A DNA stretch of 64,000 nucleotides from Oceanotoga teriensis (GCF_003148465.1 NZ_QGGI01000002.1:1-64000), one strand, 5' to 3'. Numbered from the stretch's first letter, positions 44,217-54,155 are shown. Numbers and translations are program-made. Notes: generated from the sequence alone by a model not told the origin.

Positions 44217-45473
44217 CTAAATTTTCTTTTTAGCCTGGTTTAATGCATTGAATATGGTTAAGATTAATACAGAAATAAAAAAACCATTAAAAGTTCTTAT
44301 TATTCCTAGATATACTGGAGTATGAATATGCAAAAAAGTGTCTATGACAGAAACAATCAATAAAGATCTTGATAGTTCCCAGACTATTTCTCTTCCTTTT
44401 ATTGAAGGAGCAAAAAAGAAAAAATAAGATATGAACTCTTTAGTTCTTGGCCTTGCAATCAACGTTTTTTCTAAAAAATCTCTTATCTTTCTTTCAGTAT
44501 TCATCACAAAACCAAAATTAGAACTTCTTAATAAATATATTATTCCAGAAAAAAATATTAATAACAATAAAATTATATCACTTTTTTTTAATTTATCAAA
44601 TGAAATATTTTTTATATTTTTTATAAAAATTAGAAAAGGTAGTGTTAACAATAATAATTTAATGCCTCTTATATTATTCAATTTAAAAATAAAGTAAGGA
44701 TCATAGCCACTCATATAGATCAATATTCCCCAAACAACAGAATAAGGTAGGATTTTTATTAAATTTTTATTAGATATTTTGTAATATATGATTATAGAAA
44801 ATATAATTCCAGCAAATGCAAAAGACCAATTATGAAAAAAAATGTACAATATAATATATATAGGTGTTGATAATGGTAAATAAAGGCTCATTATGATTAT
44901 GATAGTTCCAAAAGATAAAAATTTAAAATATTTATTAGGTGTATAAGTTTTAATAGAGGTGATATTCGATGGCTCGCCTAATTTGCTTATTAATTCTTTT
45001 TTTATAGTTTCTGTTCGAGGATGATTTGGAAAAATAAAATAATTAATTTTTCTTTCTTTTAAAGCTCTTATAAATCTTTGAATAATTATTCCATCATCAT
45101 ATTTTTCTATTTCATCATATTTTATAAAATGAGAATAATTAATTTTATCTAAATTTGTTTTTTTTATATCATCTTTTATATTTGTAAATTGTTTATCAAA
45201 ATCAGAAAATTCTATTATAAGAATTTTTTGAAATGAATTTGAAATTTTTTCTAGTGTTTTTATAGGATTTTTAGACGCATTTTTGAGAATAGCGGTATTT
45301 TTGAACTCATAAAAATTATAATCTTCTATTGTAATTTGTTTAAGTTCGTTTAGATTGGGCAAAAAAGTATATTTTGATATATTTTTCATATCAAAATAAG
45401 TAGAATAAATTACAAACCATGAAACAATAAAAGATGTAAATATAAAAACATAGCGTTTAAATTTTTTATTCAT
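44217..45473 (-). CDS. DUF5693-like polytopic membrane protein, 418 aa
   Basis: The protein has an N-terminal membrane anchor (about 8-26), an extracytoplasmic domain of about 150 residues and some eight C-terminal membrane helices (about 185-410). The motif TLIARPRTKEFISYF near residue 340 recalls DUF5693, a family often found near csaB/polysaccharide pyruvyl transferase genes and suspected to act on the cell surface. No csaB is in the window. GGTGATT precedes the ATG. Function is unknown; the family call is from memory. Confidence 0.6.
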   Translation of the reverse strand: MNKKFKRYVFIFTSFIVSWFVIYSTYFDMKNISKYTFLPNLNELKQITIEDYNFYEFKNTAILKNASKNPIKTLEKISNSFQKILIIEFSDFDKQFTNIKDDIKKTNLDKINYSHFIKYDEIEKYDDGIIIQRFIRALKERKINYFIFPNHPRTETIKKELISKLGEPSNITSIKTYTPNKYFKFLSFGTIIIIMSLYLPLSTPIYIILYIFFHNWSFAFAGIIFSIIIYYKISNKNLIKILPYSVVWGILIYMSGYDPYFIFKLNNIRGIKLLLLTLPFLIFIKNIKNISFDKLKKSDIILLLLIFFSGIIYLLRSSNFGFVMNTERKIRDFLEKTLIARPRTKEFISYFFFFAPSIKGREIVWELSRSLLIVSVIDTFLHIHTPVYLGIIRTFNGFFISVLILTIFNALNQAKKKI

Positions 45474-45499
45474 AAAATCACCTTTATAAATCTACAAAA

Positions 45500-46402
45500 T
45501 TATTTTATAGAATTTTCTTCGATTCTGGATAAAACCTTTTTTAAATCTTTATCGAGTTCTGCTGTTAAATCATAATCTTTATTTTTAAAATTGAATTTTA
45601 AATTATAGGCATGTAAAAAAAACCTTCTTAATCCATAATTGTTTTTAACTTCTCTATTTAAAGCTCTATCTCCATAATGATCATCTCCAAGTACTGGATT
45701 ACCTATTTCAGAAAATTGAACTCTTATTTGATGCTTTCGACCCGTATGTATTAAAACTTTTACAAGAGAAAAAAATCCTAAATTTGTTTCATATTCTTTT
45801 AAAACAGAGTATTCTGAATGAGCTTCTTTGGAATCAACTAAACTTTTTAATTCTCCTGATTTATTTTTTAAAGTGCCTTTTAAAAGAGTTAAATAATATT
45901 TTTTAGCTTTCCTTGATTGAATTATTTCAGATAATAATCTTGAAGTATTTTTATTTTTAGCTATTATTAAGACTCCAGAAGTTAATTTATCTAATCTATG
46001 AACTAAATGAGGATCATAAGAATCGTTTGCATGATATTTGACTCCTTCTATTATTGTAACCATTTGTTCTCCTTGTCCAGGATGCATTGAAACTTTAGAA
46101 GGTTTATTTATAACTAAAAAATCGTCATTTTCATATATTATTTCAAAATCTAAAGGTCTTGCTTTCATTGAAGGTTTTAAAGGCCTGATCATATTTTTAT
46201 CATCAATAATTTCTATTTCAACAGAATCTCCTATGGAAATGTTAAAATCATTTTTTTTAATTTTCTTACCATTTACATAAACATGACCTTTTCTTATAGA
46301 CTTGAAAATTGAACCTAATTTTATTTTTGGAAAATTAAACCTTAACAGCTTATCTAATCTCTTATAGTAATTATTTTCATCGACAATAATTTGTTTTTTC
46401 AT
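45500..46402 (-). CDS. RluA/RluD-family 23S rRNA pseudouridine synthase, 300 aa
   Basis: This enzyme converts uridine to pseudouridine in RNA. An N-terminal S4 domain (about 15-75, with GHVYVNGKKIKKND) precedes the catalytic domain, which has the active Asp in HRLDKLTSGVLIIAKN near 143. HTGRKHQIRVQF near 222 is also conserved. The rRNA or tRNA site cannot be told from sequence. ATG at 46402 is chosen because GGAGGA lies seven bases upstream; a 42-residue N-terminal extension in the same frame has no ribosome site and would cross the promoter. It is divergent from the next gene. Confidence 0.88.
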   Translation of the reverse strand: MKKQIIVDENNYYKRLDKLLRFNFPKIKLGSIFKSIRKGHVYVNGKKIKKNDFNISIGDSVEIEIIDDKNMIRPLKPSMKARPLDFEIIYENDDFLVINKPSKVSMHPGQGEQMVTIIEGVKYHANDSYDPHLVHRLDKLTSGVLIIAKNKNTSRLLSEIIQSRKAKKYYLTLLKGTLKNKSGELKSLVDSKEAHSEYSVLKEYETNLGFFSLVKVLIHTGRKHQIRVQFSEIGNPVLGDDHYGDRALNREVKNNYGLRRFFLHAYNLKFNFKNKDYDLTAELDKDLKKVLSRIEENSIK

Positions 46403-46423
46403 TCGAATTCCTCCATATGATGT

Positions 46424-46453
46424 TATAATTGTATATATTCTTGTACAATTATA
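46424..46453. promoter_or_regulatory. Symmetrical divergent promoter region
   Basis: A perfect 10-bp inverted repeat places TATAATTGTA (46424-46433) opposite TACAATTATA (46444-46453), with a 10-base spacer. Each arm contains a TATAAT, one facing each gene. Initiation from these boxes would begin near 46436 on the plus strand and near 46441 on the minus strand, so the transcripts would overlap slightly. The repeat could also bind a dimeric regulator. No -35 boxes of quality are visible. Confidence 0.55.
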
Positions 46454-46483
46454 CCAGAACAAATTATACAGGAGGAAAATTTT

Positions 46484-47182
46484 ATGATAAAAAAAACGCT
46501 TGAAACTCTTTTGAGTTTTATAGGACAAGATATATTAACTCAAGAAAATAAAGATAAACTTAATGAGTTAGTTATAAAAGGCATAAAAACTAAAGATGAA
46601 TTCAGAGAACTTAATAATTATGTAATAACTTTAAAAGAAATAGAAATAAAAGAATATATTTTTGAAAAAATGCTTCAAAGATACTTTTTTTTGTTCAGTC
46701 TTTCTTATAAAGATGGAATTTTAAAGTATGCAGAAGAAAAAACAAAACTAAATATAGGTTATGAAGATTTCGATGAAATGATAGATTTTATAGAAAATTC
46801 TAATATAAATTCTAAAATATTATTTTATATTTTGAATGAAAATATAAAAAAGAGAATAAAAGTAATTAAAGATCTTATGAAAGATAATTCAAGAGAAATA
46901 TGGAAAGAACATGAAATAAGGGCATATTTAAAAAGATTAAAACCTTTGACTATAGAATTTATGAAACTTTTATCAAAAAAAGGGAGTATGGAAAGCAAAG
47001 AAATTATAAAAGAATTGAAATTAAAAGGTCCTAAATCTGTTTCAGCGTTGGTTAGTGCCTGCATAAGAAATTCGCCGTTAAGCAAAGAAAAGATAATATT
47101 TAAAGATGAAAAATATATCAAAATAAATGAAAAATATAGAGATATTATATTTAATATTTTAAAAAATAATACACAAAAATGA
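46484..47182 (+). CDS. Helical protein of unknown function, 232 aa
   Basis: I do not recognise this protein. It is predicted to be almost wholly helical, soluble and rich in Lys and Glu. The C-terminal 80 residues (from about 150) have the rhythm of a winged helix: MKLLSKKGSMESKEIIKEL, then KSVSALVSACIRN as a possible recognition helix, then a strand-like KIIFKDEKYIKI. A nucleic-acid-binding role is therefore possible but not shown. AGGAGG precedes the ATG, and a strong terminator follows. Confidence 0.6.
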   Translation: MIKKTLETLLSFIGQDILTQENKDKLNELVIKGIKTKDEFRELNNYVITLKEIEIKEYIFEKMLQRYFFLFSLSYKDGILKYAEEKTKLNIGYEDFDEMIDFIENSNINSKILFYILNENIKKRIKVIKDLMKDNSREIWKEHEIRAYLKRLKPLTIEFMKLLSKKGSMESKEIIKELKLKGPKSVSALVSACIRNSPLSKEKIIFKDEKYIKINEKYRDIIFNILKNNTQK

Positions 47183-47210
47183 TTATATTTTTAATATAAT
47201 CATTTTTTTT
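47176..47210 (+). terminator. Terminator after the 232-aa protein gene
   Basis: A 14-bp stem, AAAATGATTATATT-type (47176-47189 with 47193-47206), has a TTT loop and is followed by an eight-base T-run. Confidence 0.88.
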
Positions 47211-47381
47211 ATTCTTTTATTCATAAGTGTATCAACATACTATTTAATTTATTATTAAAAAACATAATTAAAAATGAATTATTTTTCATTAACGTTTATA
47301 TCATTGAATTTTTTTGCAATGTTCATATTTTCATATTTTTGTACATCGAAAAGAAATAATGTTCTATTATTTTTAACATAT

Positions 47382-47410
47382 TTGCATTTTAAGAAATAGT
47401 ATGGTAAAAT
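47382..47410 (+). promoter_or_regulatory. Promoter of the oligopeptide transporter operon
   Basis: TTGCAT (47382-47387), a 17-base spacer and TAAAAT (47405-47410) lie 100 bases before the solute-binding protein gene. The rest of the 300-base gap (47211-47509) is AT-rich with no other recognisable feature. Confidence 0.5.
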
Positions 47411-47509
47411 AAATATGAGCAAAGTTTAAATATATTTAATAATTAAATGTATAAAATTAATAAAGAAGAATATAATATTAACTTATAGCCAATTCAAGGG
47501 GGGAAAAGA

Positions 47510-49375
47510 ATGAGAAAAACATTTTTGGTTTTTTTAATGCTAACAGCTCTTGTGTTATCTTTTGCAGCTGTTAAAAATCCTAATGTTATAGTAAAGAGTG
47601 TTATTGGAGAACCTGAAACATTAGATCCAGCATATGCATATGATAATGCAAGTGGAGAAGTTATAAATAATATAAGTGAAAATCTAATAGCTTATGATGG
47701 TGAACATTTAACTAAATTTATTCCTATGTTGTCAACTGTTGTTCCTTCAGTTGAAAATGGATTAATGAGTGAAGATGGATTAACTTATTCTTTCAAAATT
47801 AGAAAAGGAGTAAAGTTCCACAATGGTGAAACTTTAACTCCAGAAGATGTTGAATATTCTTTTGAAAGAAATCTTTTAGCTTCTCAATTTGGAGGACCAA
47901 TGTGGATGTTACTTGAACCATTAACAGGAGTTCAATACTTAGAAGATTTAGTTCCTTCATATGTTGGTGCAGCTGATTGGGCAGATATTTTTGATGAAAA
48001 TAATGAACCAAAAGCTATGTACAAAGATAAGCTCATAAAATTTTATGAAGAAGTCATAGATCCAGTAGTAGAAGTTAATGGAGATATGATTACATTTAAA
48101 TTAGCTATGCCTTATGGTCCTTTTTTAAATGTTTTAGCTCAGAATTCAAATTGGAGTACTATAACCAATGCAAAATGGGCTAAAGAACAAGGTGCATGGG
48201 ATGGTAAAGCTGATGGATGGTGGAAATGGCATAATTTAAGAACAGAAGATGCTACTTTCTATGCAAATTATATGGGAACAGGACCATTCAAACTCGTTGA
48301 ATGGGATAGAACACAAAGAAAAGTTGTTTTAGAAAGATTTAATGATTATTGGAGAGAACCTGCAAAGGTTGAAAAAGTTATCATTCAAGTTATGGAAGAA
48401 TGGTCAACTTCAAAAGCAGCACTTGAAGCAGGAGATGTTGATATATTAACTCCAGATCAACAGTATATGTCTCAATTAAGAGGAAGAGAAAAAGAGGGTA
48501 TAACTACAGTAGAAGGTTTAACTACAATTTCGAGTGATGTAATAGGTGTTTTATGGACCATAAATCCAGATTCTAAATATATAGGATCAGGAAAACTCGA
48601 TGGACAAGGAATACCTATAAATTTCTTTGCTGAACCTAATGTAAGAAAGGGATTTCAAGCATCATTTGATTATTTGAACTTTATAAAAATGACTCTTGAA
48701 GGACAGGGTTTACAAATACCATCTGCATTACCTAAAGGGTTATTAGGATATTCAGAAAATTCCGATAAACCTGAATTTAACCTTGATAAAGCAACATCTT
48801 ATTTTAAGAGAGCTTATAGAGGTCAGTTATGGAACAGAGGATTTAAAATGACTCTTACATATAATTCAGGTAATGATACAAGAAAAACAGCAATGGAAAT
48901 TTTAAGAGATAACTTAGCTAAAATAAATCCAAAATTCCAAGTAGAAGTTAGAGCTGTACAATGGGCGGATTATGTTGCTCAAAGAAGATCAAAAACAGCG
49001 CCAATAAACTTCTTCTCATGGCAAGCAGATTATCCAGATCCACATAATTTTATTGCAACATATTATAATTCTGATGCTGGATATTATGGAGCATTTATGG
49101 GCGAAGATTATGCCAAATTTGCAAAAACACCACAGGCAGCATTTGGAGGAATATCTCTTAATGACTATATAGATATGGCTTTAAAAGAAGCAAATACAGA
49201 AAAGAGACAGGCTATGTATGAAAAAATAACAGACTTTGTTGTAGACAATGCTATAAATATTCCAACTTATCAAGTATATTCCAGAAAAGCTATGAGAACA
49301 TGGCTTAAGGGATGGTCAAGAAATCCAATGCAAGGAAATAATGAATACTTCTACCCAATGTACAAAGCTGAATAA
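47510..49375 (+). CDS. Oligopeptide ABC transporter solute-binding protein, 621 aa
   Basis: This family 5 extracellular solute-binding protein captures peptides, or possibly oligosaccharides, outside the membrane. A signal peptide covers residues 1-20 (MRKTFLVFLMLTALVLSFAA) and lacks a lipobox Cys, as is usual in Thermotogota. The family 5 motif GEPETLDPAYAYDNASGEV follows directly, and TYSFKIRKGVKFHNGETLTP is near 88. The protein is longer than the usual 520-550 residues. It leads a five-gene ABC operon. In Thermotogota many family 5 proteins bind sugars, so the substrate stays open. Confidence 0.9.
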   Translation: MRKTFLVFLMLTALVLSFAAVKNPNVIVKSVIGEPETLDPAYAYDNASGEVINNISENLIAYDGEHLTKFIPMLSTVVPSVENGLMSEDGLTYSFKIRKGVKFHNGETLTPEDVEYSFERNLLASQFGGPMWMLLEPLTGVQYLEDLVPSYVGAADWADIFDENNEPKAMYKDKLIKFYEEVIDPVVEVNGDMITFKLAMPYGPFLNVLAQNSNWSTITNAKWAKEQGAWDGKADGWWKWHNLRTEDATFYANYMGTGPFKLVEWDRTQRKVVLERFNDYWREPAKVEKVIIQVMEEWSTSKAALEAGDVDILTPDQQYMSQLRGREKEGITTVEGLTTISSDVIGVLWTINPDSKYIGSGKLDGQGIPINFFAEPNVRKGFQASFDYLNFIKMTLEGQGLQIPSALPKGLLGYSENSDKPEFNLDKATSYFKRAYRGQLWNRGFKMTLTYNSGNDTRKTAMEILRDNLAKINPKFQVEVRAVQWADYVAQRRSKTAPINFFSWQADYPDPHNFIATYYNSDAGYYGAFMGEDYAKFAKTPQAAFGGISLNDYIDMALKEANTEKRQAMYEKITDFVVDNAINIPTYQVYSRKAMRTWLKGWSRNPMQGNNEYFYPMYKAE

Positions 49376-49393
49376 TTAAAAATTAAATAAAAA

Positions 49394-49424
49394 GAGGGGA
49401 GGGCGCATTGGCGTTTCTCCCCTC
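49394..49424 (+). other. Intercistronic GC-rich hairpin between binding protein and permease genes
   Basis: GAGGGGAG (49394-49401) pairs with CTCCCCTC (49417-49424), with inner CGC/GCG contacts. ATCTATTTTT follows. Such hairpins after a binding-protein gene typically stabilise its mRNA or partly terminate transcription, so that more binding protein than permease is made. The role is inferred. Confidence 0.7.
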
Positions 49425-49448
49425 AATCTATTTTTGGAGGTGAATTTT

Positions 49449-50486
49449 TTGACATCCTATATCATAAGAAGAATTTTGATGCTTCCTATAATAATGTTGG
49501 GGGTAACTTTGATTGTTTTTTCTATGATGCAATTATTGGGAGAGGATAAATTAGTTGCAGCATATATACCTCAATCCCAACTTGATAGATTAAATGATGA
49601 ACAAATTGATAATATAAAAGAAAAATATGGTCTAAATGATCCTTTAGCAATAAGATATGTAAAATGGCTTGGAAATACTTTAAAAGGAGATCTTGGATGG
49701 TCTATTGTTGGTAAACAACCAACTAGAAGTGCTATATTATCAAGAATTCCTTATACAATTGAATTAGCTTTATATGCAATTATACCTATAATTTTTGTAG
49801 GAATATGGCTTGGAGTTAAAGCTGCTGTAAAACATAATTCTTTTACAGATAATTTTATAAGAATATTTGCATTAGTTGGATGGTCATTACCAGATTTTGT
49901 ATTTGGACTCATAATATTGATGGTATTTTATGGGGTATTGGGTTGGTTTCCACCAGGAAATCTAAGTCAATGGGCTGATGAAGTTATAAAATCAGACTCA
50001 TTTAAAAATGTAACAAATTTAATATCTATAGATGCATTAATAAATGGAAGATTTGATATATTTGTTGATGCTTTAAGACATATAATTGCTCCTGTTATAA
50101 CTCTTGCATATCTTTGGTGGGCATTTTTACTTAGAATAACTAGATCTGCTATGCTTGAAGTTCTAAAAAAAGATTATATAAGAACTGCAAGGGCAAAAGG
50201 GTTATCTGAGAAGGTTGTTATAAACAAACATGCTAAAAGAAATGCATTAATTCCAGTTACAACAGTAGCTGGGTCGATGGTAATAGGATTATTTATAGGT
50301 ACAGTGTTTGTTGAAACCATTTTTAACAGAACAGGTCTTGGAAAGTTTGTTGCCGATGCGGCTACCCAATTAGATTATTCATCTATAATGGGAAGTCTAT
50401 TATTTTATTCTTTAATTCTTGTAGTTGGAAATCTTATAATAGATATATTATATGCCGTTATAGATCCAAGAATTAGACTCGAGTGA
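49449..50486 (+). CDS. Oligopeptide ABC transporter permease, DppB/OppB type, 345 aa
   Basis: First membrane subunit of the importer. There are about six helices; the protein starts TSYIIRRILMLPIIMLGV as in DppB. The conserved cytoplasmic EAA-loop is in YIRTARAKGLSEKVVINKHA near 246-265, followed by GLFIGTVFVETIFNRTGLGK. The length is typical. TTG at 49449 lies six bases after GGAGGTG and is preferred to an in-frame TTG at 49434 that precedes that site. It ends eight bases before the dppC-like start. Confidence 0.9.
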   Translation: MTSYIIRRILMLPIIMLGVTLIVFSMMQLLGEDKLVAAYIPQSQLDRLNDEQIDNIKEKYGLNDPLAIRYVKWLGNTLKGDLGWSIVGKQPTRSAILSRIPYTIELALYAIIPIIFVGIWLGVKAAVKHNSFTDNFIRIFALVGWSLPDFVFGLIILMVFYGVLGWFPPGNLSQWADEVIKSDSFKNVTNLISIDALINGRFDIFVDALRHIIAPVITLAYLWWAFLLRITRSAMLEVLKKDYIRTARAKGLSEKVVINKHAKRNALIPVTTVAGSMVIGLFIGTVFVETIFNRTGLGKFVADAATQLDYSSIMGSLLFYSLILVVGNLIIDILYAVIDPRIRLE

Positions 50487-50493
50487 GGTGAAG

Positions 50494-51828
50494 ATGGTGA
50501 ATAAAGAAGAAGTTAAGAGAACATTAAAAAAACTATTTAGCAATACAGGTGCAATAGTTGGATTTATATTAGTATCATTTTTTATTGTTATTGCTATATT
50601 AGCTCCAATAATACAGCCACCTGATATCCCTCAGGATTCAGATCTAAGCAATATAAAACAATTAATAGATGAAGGGGATTTAAATAATAGAGAAACTATA
50701 ATAGGAAATTTTAAGGGATTTCAAGATCTTTATTTTGGATTTTATATGATGGATTTCGATACTATAAAATCATTAAAAAATGATATGGATTCATATAAAA
50801 AAGGTGATCTTTCTTTTGAAGAATTGAAAGGTACAATAAATGATTTAACAGATTTGTATATAATAGATATTTCTTATTCAACTTTAATAGAAGAAAATAC
50901 TGAACAAGCTATTAAAAATCTTGAAGAAGAGTATAAAAGGTATGAAAGAAACTATAATATGGGAGTTGAATATCAAGAAAAAATAGAAAAACTTGAAAAA
51001 TTAGAAGATAATAAATTTCTATCTCAAAGCAAAAAATTATATGATGAATTTCAAAGTTTTTATATAAATAATATACAATTTGACCCTTATATAATGCCAT
51101 TAAAAACTTTACAGAATGAACCACAGCCACCTTCTAAAGAACATCCTTTTGGAATATCTAATGGAAGAGATATATTTTATGGTGTTGTATGGGGAACGAG
51201 AACGGCTTTCAAAATAGGTTTATCAGTGGTTACAGTGGCTACTTTAGTTGGTTTATTTATTGGATCAGTTTCAGCTTATTTTGGTGGATGGGTAGATGAA
51301 GTTCTTATGAGAATTACAGATATATTTTTAAGTATACCTTTCATCTTATCGGCGATGGTTTTAACTTCCATACTTGGAACTGGAATTGACAAAGTAATGA
51401 TAGCCATGATGGTTTTTACTTGGATGGCTACAGCAAGGCTTATAAGAGGTAATATATTACAAGAAAAAAATGAACAGTATGTTTCAGCGGCAAGAGCTTT
51501 GGGAGTACCAAATTGGAAAATAATAATAAAGCATATATTACCCAATACAATATTTCCTGTAGTTATACAGGCCACTATGAGAATAGGAAGTATGGTAATA
51601 ACAGCTTCAGGATTAAGCTTCCTTGGATTAGGAGCACCTCAAGGATATGCTGATTGGGGTTCTATACTCTCTTATGCAAGAAACTGGATGCTTGGAGGAG
51701 GTTCTAATGCTTTACAGTATTGGTATACCGTAGTTTTTCCAGGTGTTGCAATGATACTATTTGTTTTAGGGTGGAATCTTGTTGGAGATGCCTTAAGAGA
51801 TATATTTGACCCTAAGAATAGAATGTAA
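50494..51828 (+). CDS. Oligopeptide ABC transporter permease, DppC/OppC type, with large extracytoplasmic insertion, 444 aa
   Basis: Second membrane subunit. Helix 1 (about 15-38) is followed by about 150 residues of charged, coiled-coil-like sequence before the usual PPSKEHPFGISNGRDIFYG motif near 208. Normal family members have only about 30-40 residues here and are near 300 in length. The remaining five helices and the EAA-loop (YVSAARALGVPNWKIIIKHI near 325) are standard. The start is ATG 50494 or GTG 50497; GAGGTG spacing slightly favours the latter. Confidence 0.88.
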   Translation: MVNKEEVKRTLKKLFSNTGAIVGFILVSFFIVIAILAPIIQPPDIPQDSDLSNIKQLIDEGDLNNRETIIGNFKGFQDLYFGFYMMDFDTIKSLKNDMDSYKKGDLSFEELKGTINDLTDLYIIDISYSTLIEENTEQAIKNLEEEYKRYERNYNMGVEYQEKIEKLEKLEDNKFLSQSKKLYDEFQSFYINNIQFDPYIMPLKTLQNEPQPPSKEHPFGISNGRDIFYGVVWGTRTAFKIGLSVVTVATLVGLFIGSVSAYFGGWVDEVLMRITDIFLSIPFILSAMVLTSILGTGIDKVMIAMMVFTWMATARLIRGNILQEKNEQYVSAARALGVPNWKIIIKHILPNTIFPVVIQATMRIGSMVITASGLSFLGLGAPQGYADWGSILSYARNWMLGGGSNALQYWYTVVFPGVAMILFVLGWNLVGDALRDIFDPKNRM

Positions 51829-51842
51829 AGAGAGGTGTATAT

Positions 51843-52865
51843 ATGATAGATAATAAAGAACCTTTATTGAGTATAAAAGGTTTAAAAACATATTTCAAGA
51901 CAGAAGATGGTGTAGTTAAAGCAGTTAATGGAATGGATTTTGATTTATTTCCAGGTGAAACATTGGCAATTGTTGGTGAATCTGGATCTGGTAAATCTGT
52001 TACTTCATTATCTTTAATGGATCTTCTCGATGAAAATGGATTTATACCAGAAGGAGAAATGATTTTTAAAGGTAAAAATTTAAAAGATCTTTCTAAAAGT
52101 GAATACAGGAAAATAAAAGGAAATGAAATAGCGATGATATTTCAAGAACCTATGACAGCTTTAAATCCAGTTTTTACAATTGGAGAACAAATAGGTGAAA
52201 TGATAAGATTACACATGAATTTATCTGAAAAAGACGCAAAAAAAAGATCTATAGAATTATTACAAAAAGTAGGAATACCTGAACCTTCTAAAAGAATAGA
52301 TCAATATCCTCATGAATTATCTGGAGGAATGAGGCAAAGAGCTATGATAGCAATGGCTTTATCTTGTGACCCTGATATATTGATAGCTGATGAACCAACT
52401 ACTGCTTTAGATGTTACTATACAAGCACAGATATTAGAGTTGATGAAGCAGTTACAAAAAGATTATGGAATGGCTATTATATTTATCACTCATGATTTAG
52501 GGGTAGTAGCTGAAATGGCCGATAGAGCAATAGTCATGTATGGTGGAGAAGTATTTGAAAAAGGTGATATTGTAAGTATATTTAAACATCCTAAAAATCC
52601 ATATACTTGGGGTCTTATGAATTCAATACCAAGAATTGATTTAGATAAAGAAAGACTTTGGGCAATACCTGGAGCTGTTCCAAATCCATTGAATTTTCCT
52701 AAAGGATGTAAATTTTCCAATAGATGTTTTTTAGCTAATGAAAAATGTGTTAATGAACATCCAGAACTTGCAAAAATAGAAGGTGAACATCTTTCAAGAT
52801 GTTGGAGAATAGAAGAATTAGAAAAAGAAATATCTAAAGTAAAGGGTGGTGAAAACAATGGATAA
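51843..52865 (+). CDS. Oligopeptide ABC transporter ATPase, DppD/OppD type, 340 aa
   Basis: First ATP-hydrolysing subunit of the importer. Walker A is [16 protein letters not shown] near 42, the Q-loop is [15 protein letters not shown] near 98, the signature is [15 protein letters not shown] near 158 and Walker B is [15 protein letters not shown] near 178. The C-terminal oligopeptide-transporter domain has the Cys cluster [19 protein letters not shown], which often binds an Fe-S cluster or metal. The length is typical. GAGAGGTG precedes the ATG, and the end overlaps the next gene. Confidence 0.95.
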   Translation: MIDNKEPLLSIKGLKTYFKTEDGVVKAVNGMDFDLFPGETLAIVGESGSGKSVTSLSLMDLLDENGFIPEGEMIFKGKNLKDLSKSEYRKIKGNEIAMIFQEPMTALNPVFTIGEQIGEMIRLHMNLSEKDAKKRSIELLQKVGIPEPSKRIDQYPHELSGGMRQRAMIAMALSCDPDILIADEPTTALDVTIQAQILELMKQLQKDYGMAIIFITHDLGVVAEMADRAIVMYGGEVFEKGDIVSIFKHPKNPYTWGLMNSIPRIDLDKERLWAIPGAVPNPLNFPKGCKFSNRCFLANEKCVNEHPELAKIEGEHLSRCWRIEELEKEISKVKGGENNG

Positions 52866-54033
52866 AAAACAGCCCTTATTAGAAGTTAATGATTTAAAAA
52901 AATACTTTCCTGTTAGAGCAGGTGTATTTAAAAGAGTTGTAAACAATGTTAAAGCTGTTGATGATGTTAGCTTTAATGTATATCCCGGAGAAACTTTGGG
53001 TTTAGTTGGTGAATCTGGTTGTGGTAAGAGTACCACTGGAATGTCTATTTTAAGACTATATGATCCCACAGAAGGAAGAATAAGTCTTGAAGGACAAGAT
53101 ACAACAACATGGTTCATGAAAAATAATCAAGCAAATAAGTATATTAACGAATATTATGTAAAAAGATTTGAAAAATTAAAAATGGAATTAAAAACAGAGG
53201 ATGAAGTTATAAAAAAATTAGAATCGAAAGTTGATATTAATAATGCAGAGATATATTTCAAAGAAGGGTTTCATGGATTAAAAAAATTACATAGAGATAA
53301 TTTAAAAGAAAAAAGAAAAATATTCAGAAAAGATACACAAATCATATTTCAAGATCCTTATTCTTCATTAAATCCAAGGATGAGAATAAAAAATATAATA
53401 AGTGAAGGTGTTACAACACATAATCTTGCGAAAGGTAAAGATGTATCAAATATAGTAACAGATCTTCTTGAGAAAGTAGGTTTATCCAAAGATTATATAT
53501 ATAGATATCCACATCAATTTTCTGGTGGACAAAGGCAAAGAATAGGAATAGCAAGAGCTTTAGCATTGAATCCTAAGATAATAGTAGCCGATGAATCGGT
53601 TTCCGCTTTAGATGTTTCTGTTCAATCTCAAGTAATAAATCTTATGGATGATTTAAGAAAAGAATTTGATTTAACTTATATATTTATAGCTCATGATTTA
53701 GCGGTAGTAAAACATATATCAGATAGAATTGCTGTAATGTACCTTGGAAAAATAGCAGAGTTGACAACTAAAAAAGAACTATTTTCTAAGCCATTACATC
53801 CATATACGGTATCTTTAATGTCAGCTATTCCAGTACCTGATCCAGAACATAAAAAGAAAAGAATAATTTTACAAGGTGATGTACCGAGTCCTCTAAATCC
53901 ACCTTCTGGATGTAGATTTCATACCAGATGTCCTATAGCAAAAGACATATGTAAAAAAGAAGAACCAAAATTAATAGAAAAAGAACCAGGACATTTTGTT
54001 TCATGTCATTTTTCTGGAGAATTCAATGGCTAA
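52858..54033 (+). CDS. Oligopeptide ABC transporter ATPase, DppF/OppF type, with insertion, 391 aa
   Basis: Second ATPase subunit. Walker A is [16 protein letters not shown] near 50, the Q-loop [15 protein letters not shown] is at 161-175, the signature is [15 protein letters not shown], and Walker B is [15 protein letters not shown]. About 60 extra residues (roughly 86-145, charged and helical) lie between Walker A and the Q-loop, where most homologues have a short linker; the normal length is about 320. The Cys cluster near the end ([14 protein letters not shown]) is kept. ATG at 52858 lies inside the end of the dppD-like gene. Confidence 0.92.
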   Translation: MDKKQPLLEVNDLKKYFPVRAGVFKRVVNNVKAVDDVSFNVYPGETLGLVGESGCGKSTTGMSILRLYDPTEGRISLEGQDTTTWFMKNNQANKYINEYYVKRFEKLKMELKTEDEVIKKLESKVDINNAEIYFKEGFHGLKKLHRDNLKEKRKIFRKDTQIIFQDPYSSLNPRMRIKNIISEGVTTHNLAKGKDVSNIVTDLLEKVGLSKDYIYRYPHQFSGGQRQRIGIARALALNPKIIVADESVSALDVSVQSQVINLMDDLRKEFDLTYIFIAHDLAVVKHISDRIAVMYLGKIAELTTKKELFSKPLHPYTVSLMSAIPVPDPEHKKKRIILQGDVPSPLNPPSGCRFHTRCPIAKDICKKEEPKLIEKEPGHFVSCHFSGEFNG

Positions 54034-54036
54034 AAT

Positions 54037-54078
54037 AAAACTCTTCTAATGTATACTATTTACATTAGAAGAGTTTTT
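54037..54078 (+). terminator. Terminator of the oligopeptide transporter operon
   Basis: A 17-bp perfect stem (54037-54053 with 54061-54077) has a seven-base loop and a T-run. It lies directly after the last transporter gene. Confidence 0.93.
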
Positions 54079-54155
54079 ATAATTAATTTATAAAATGATA
54101 TAATGAAGTATGAAAATATTATTAATTGAACAAAAATCGTTCAGGAGTGGTCTAA

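Noticed and set aside
46403-46528. 42-residue N-terminal extension of the pseudouridine synthase
   Set aside because: It crosses the promoter region, has no ribosome site, and the S4 domain begins after the ATG at 46402.
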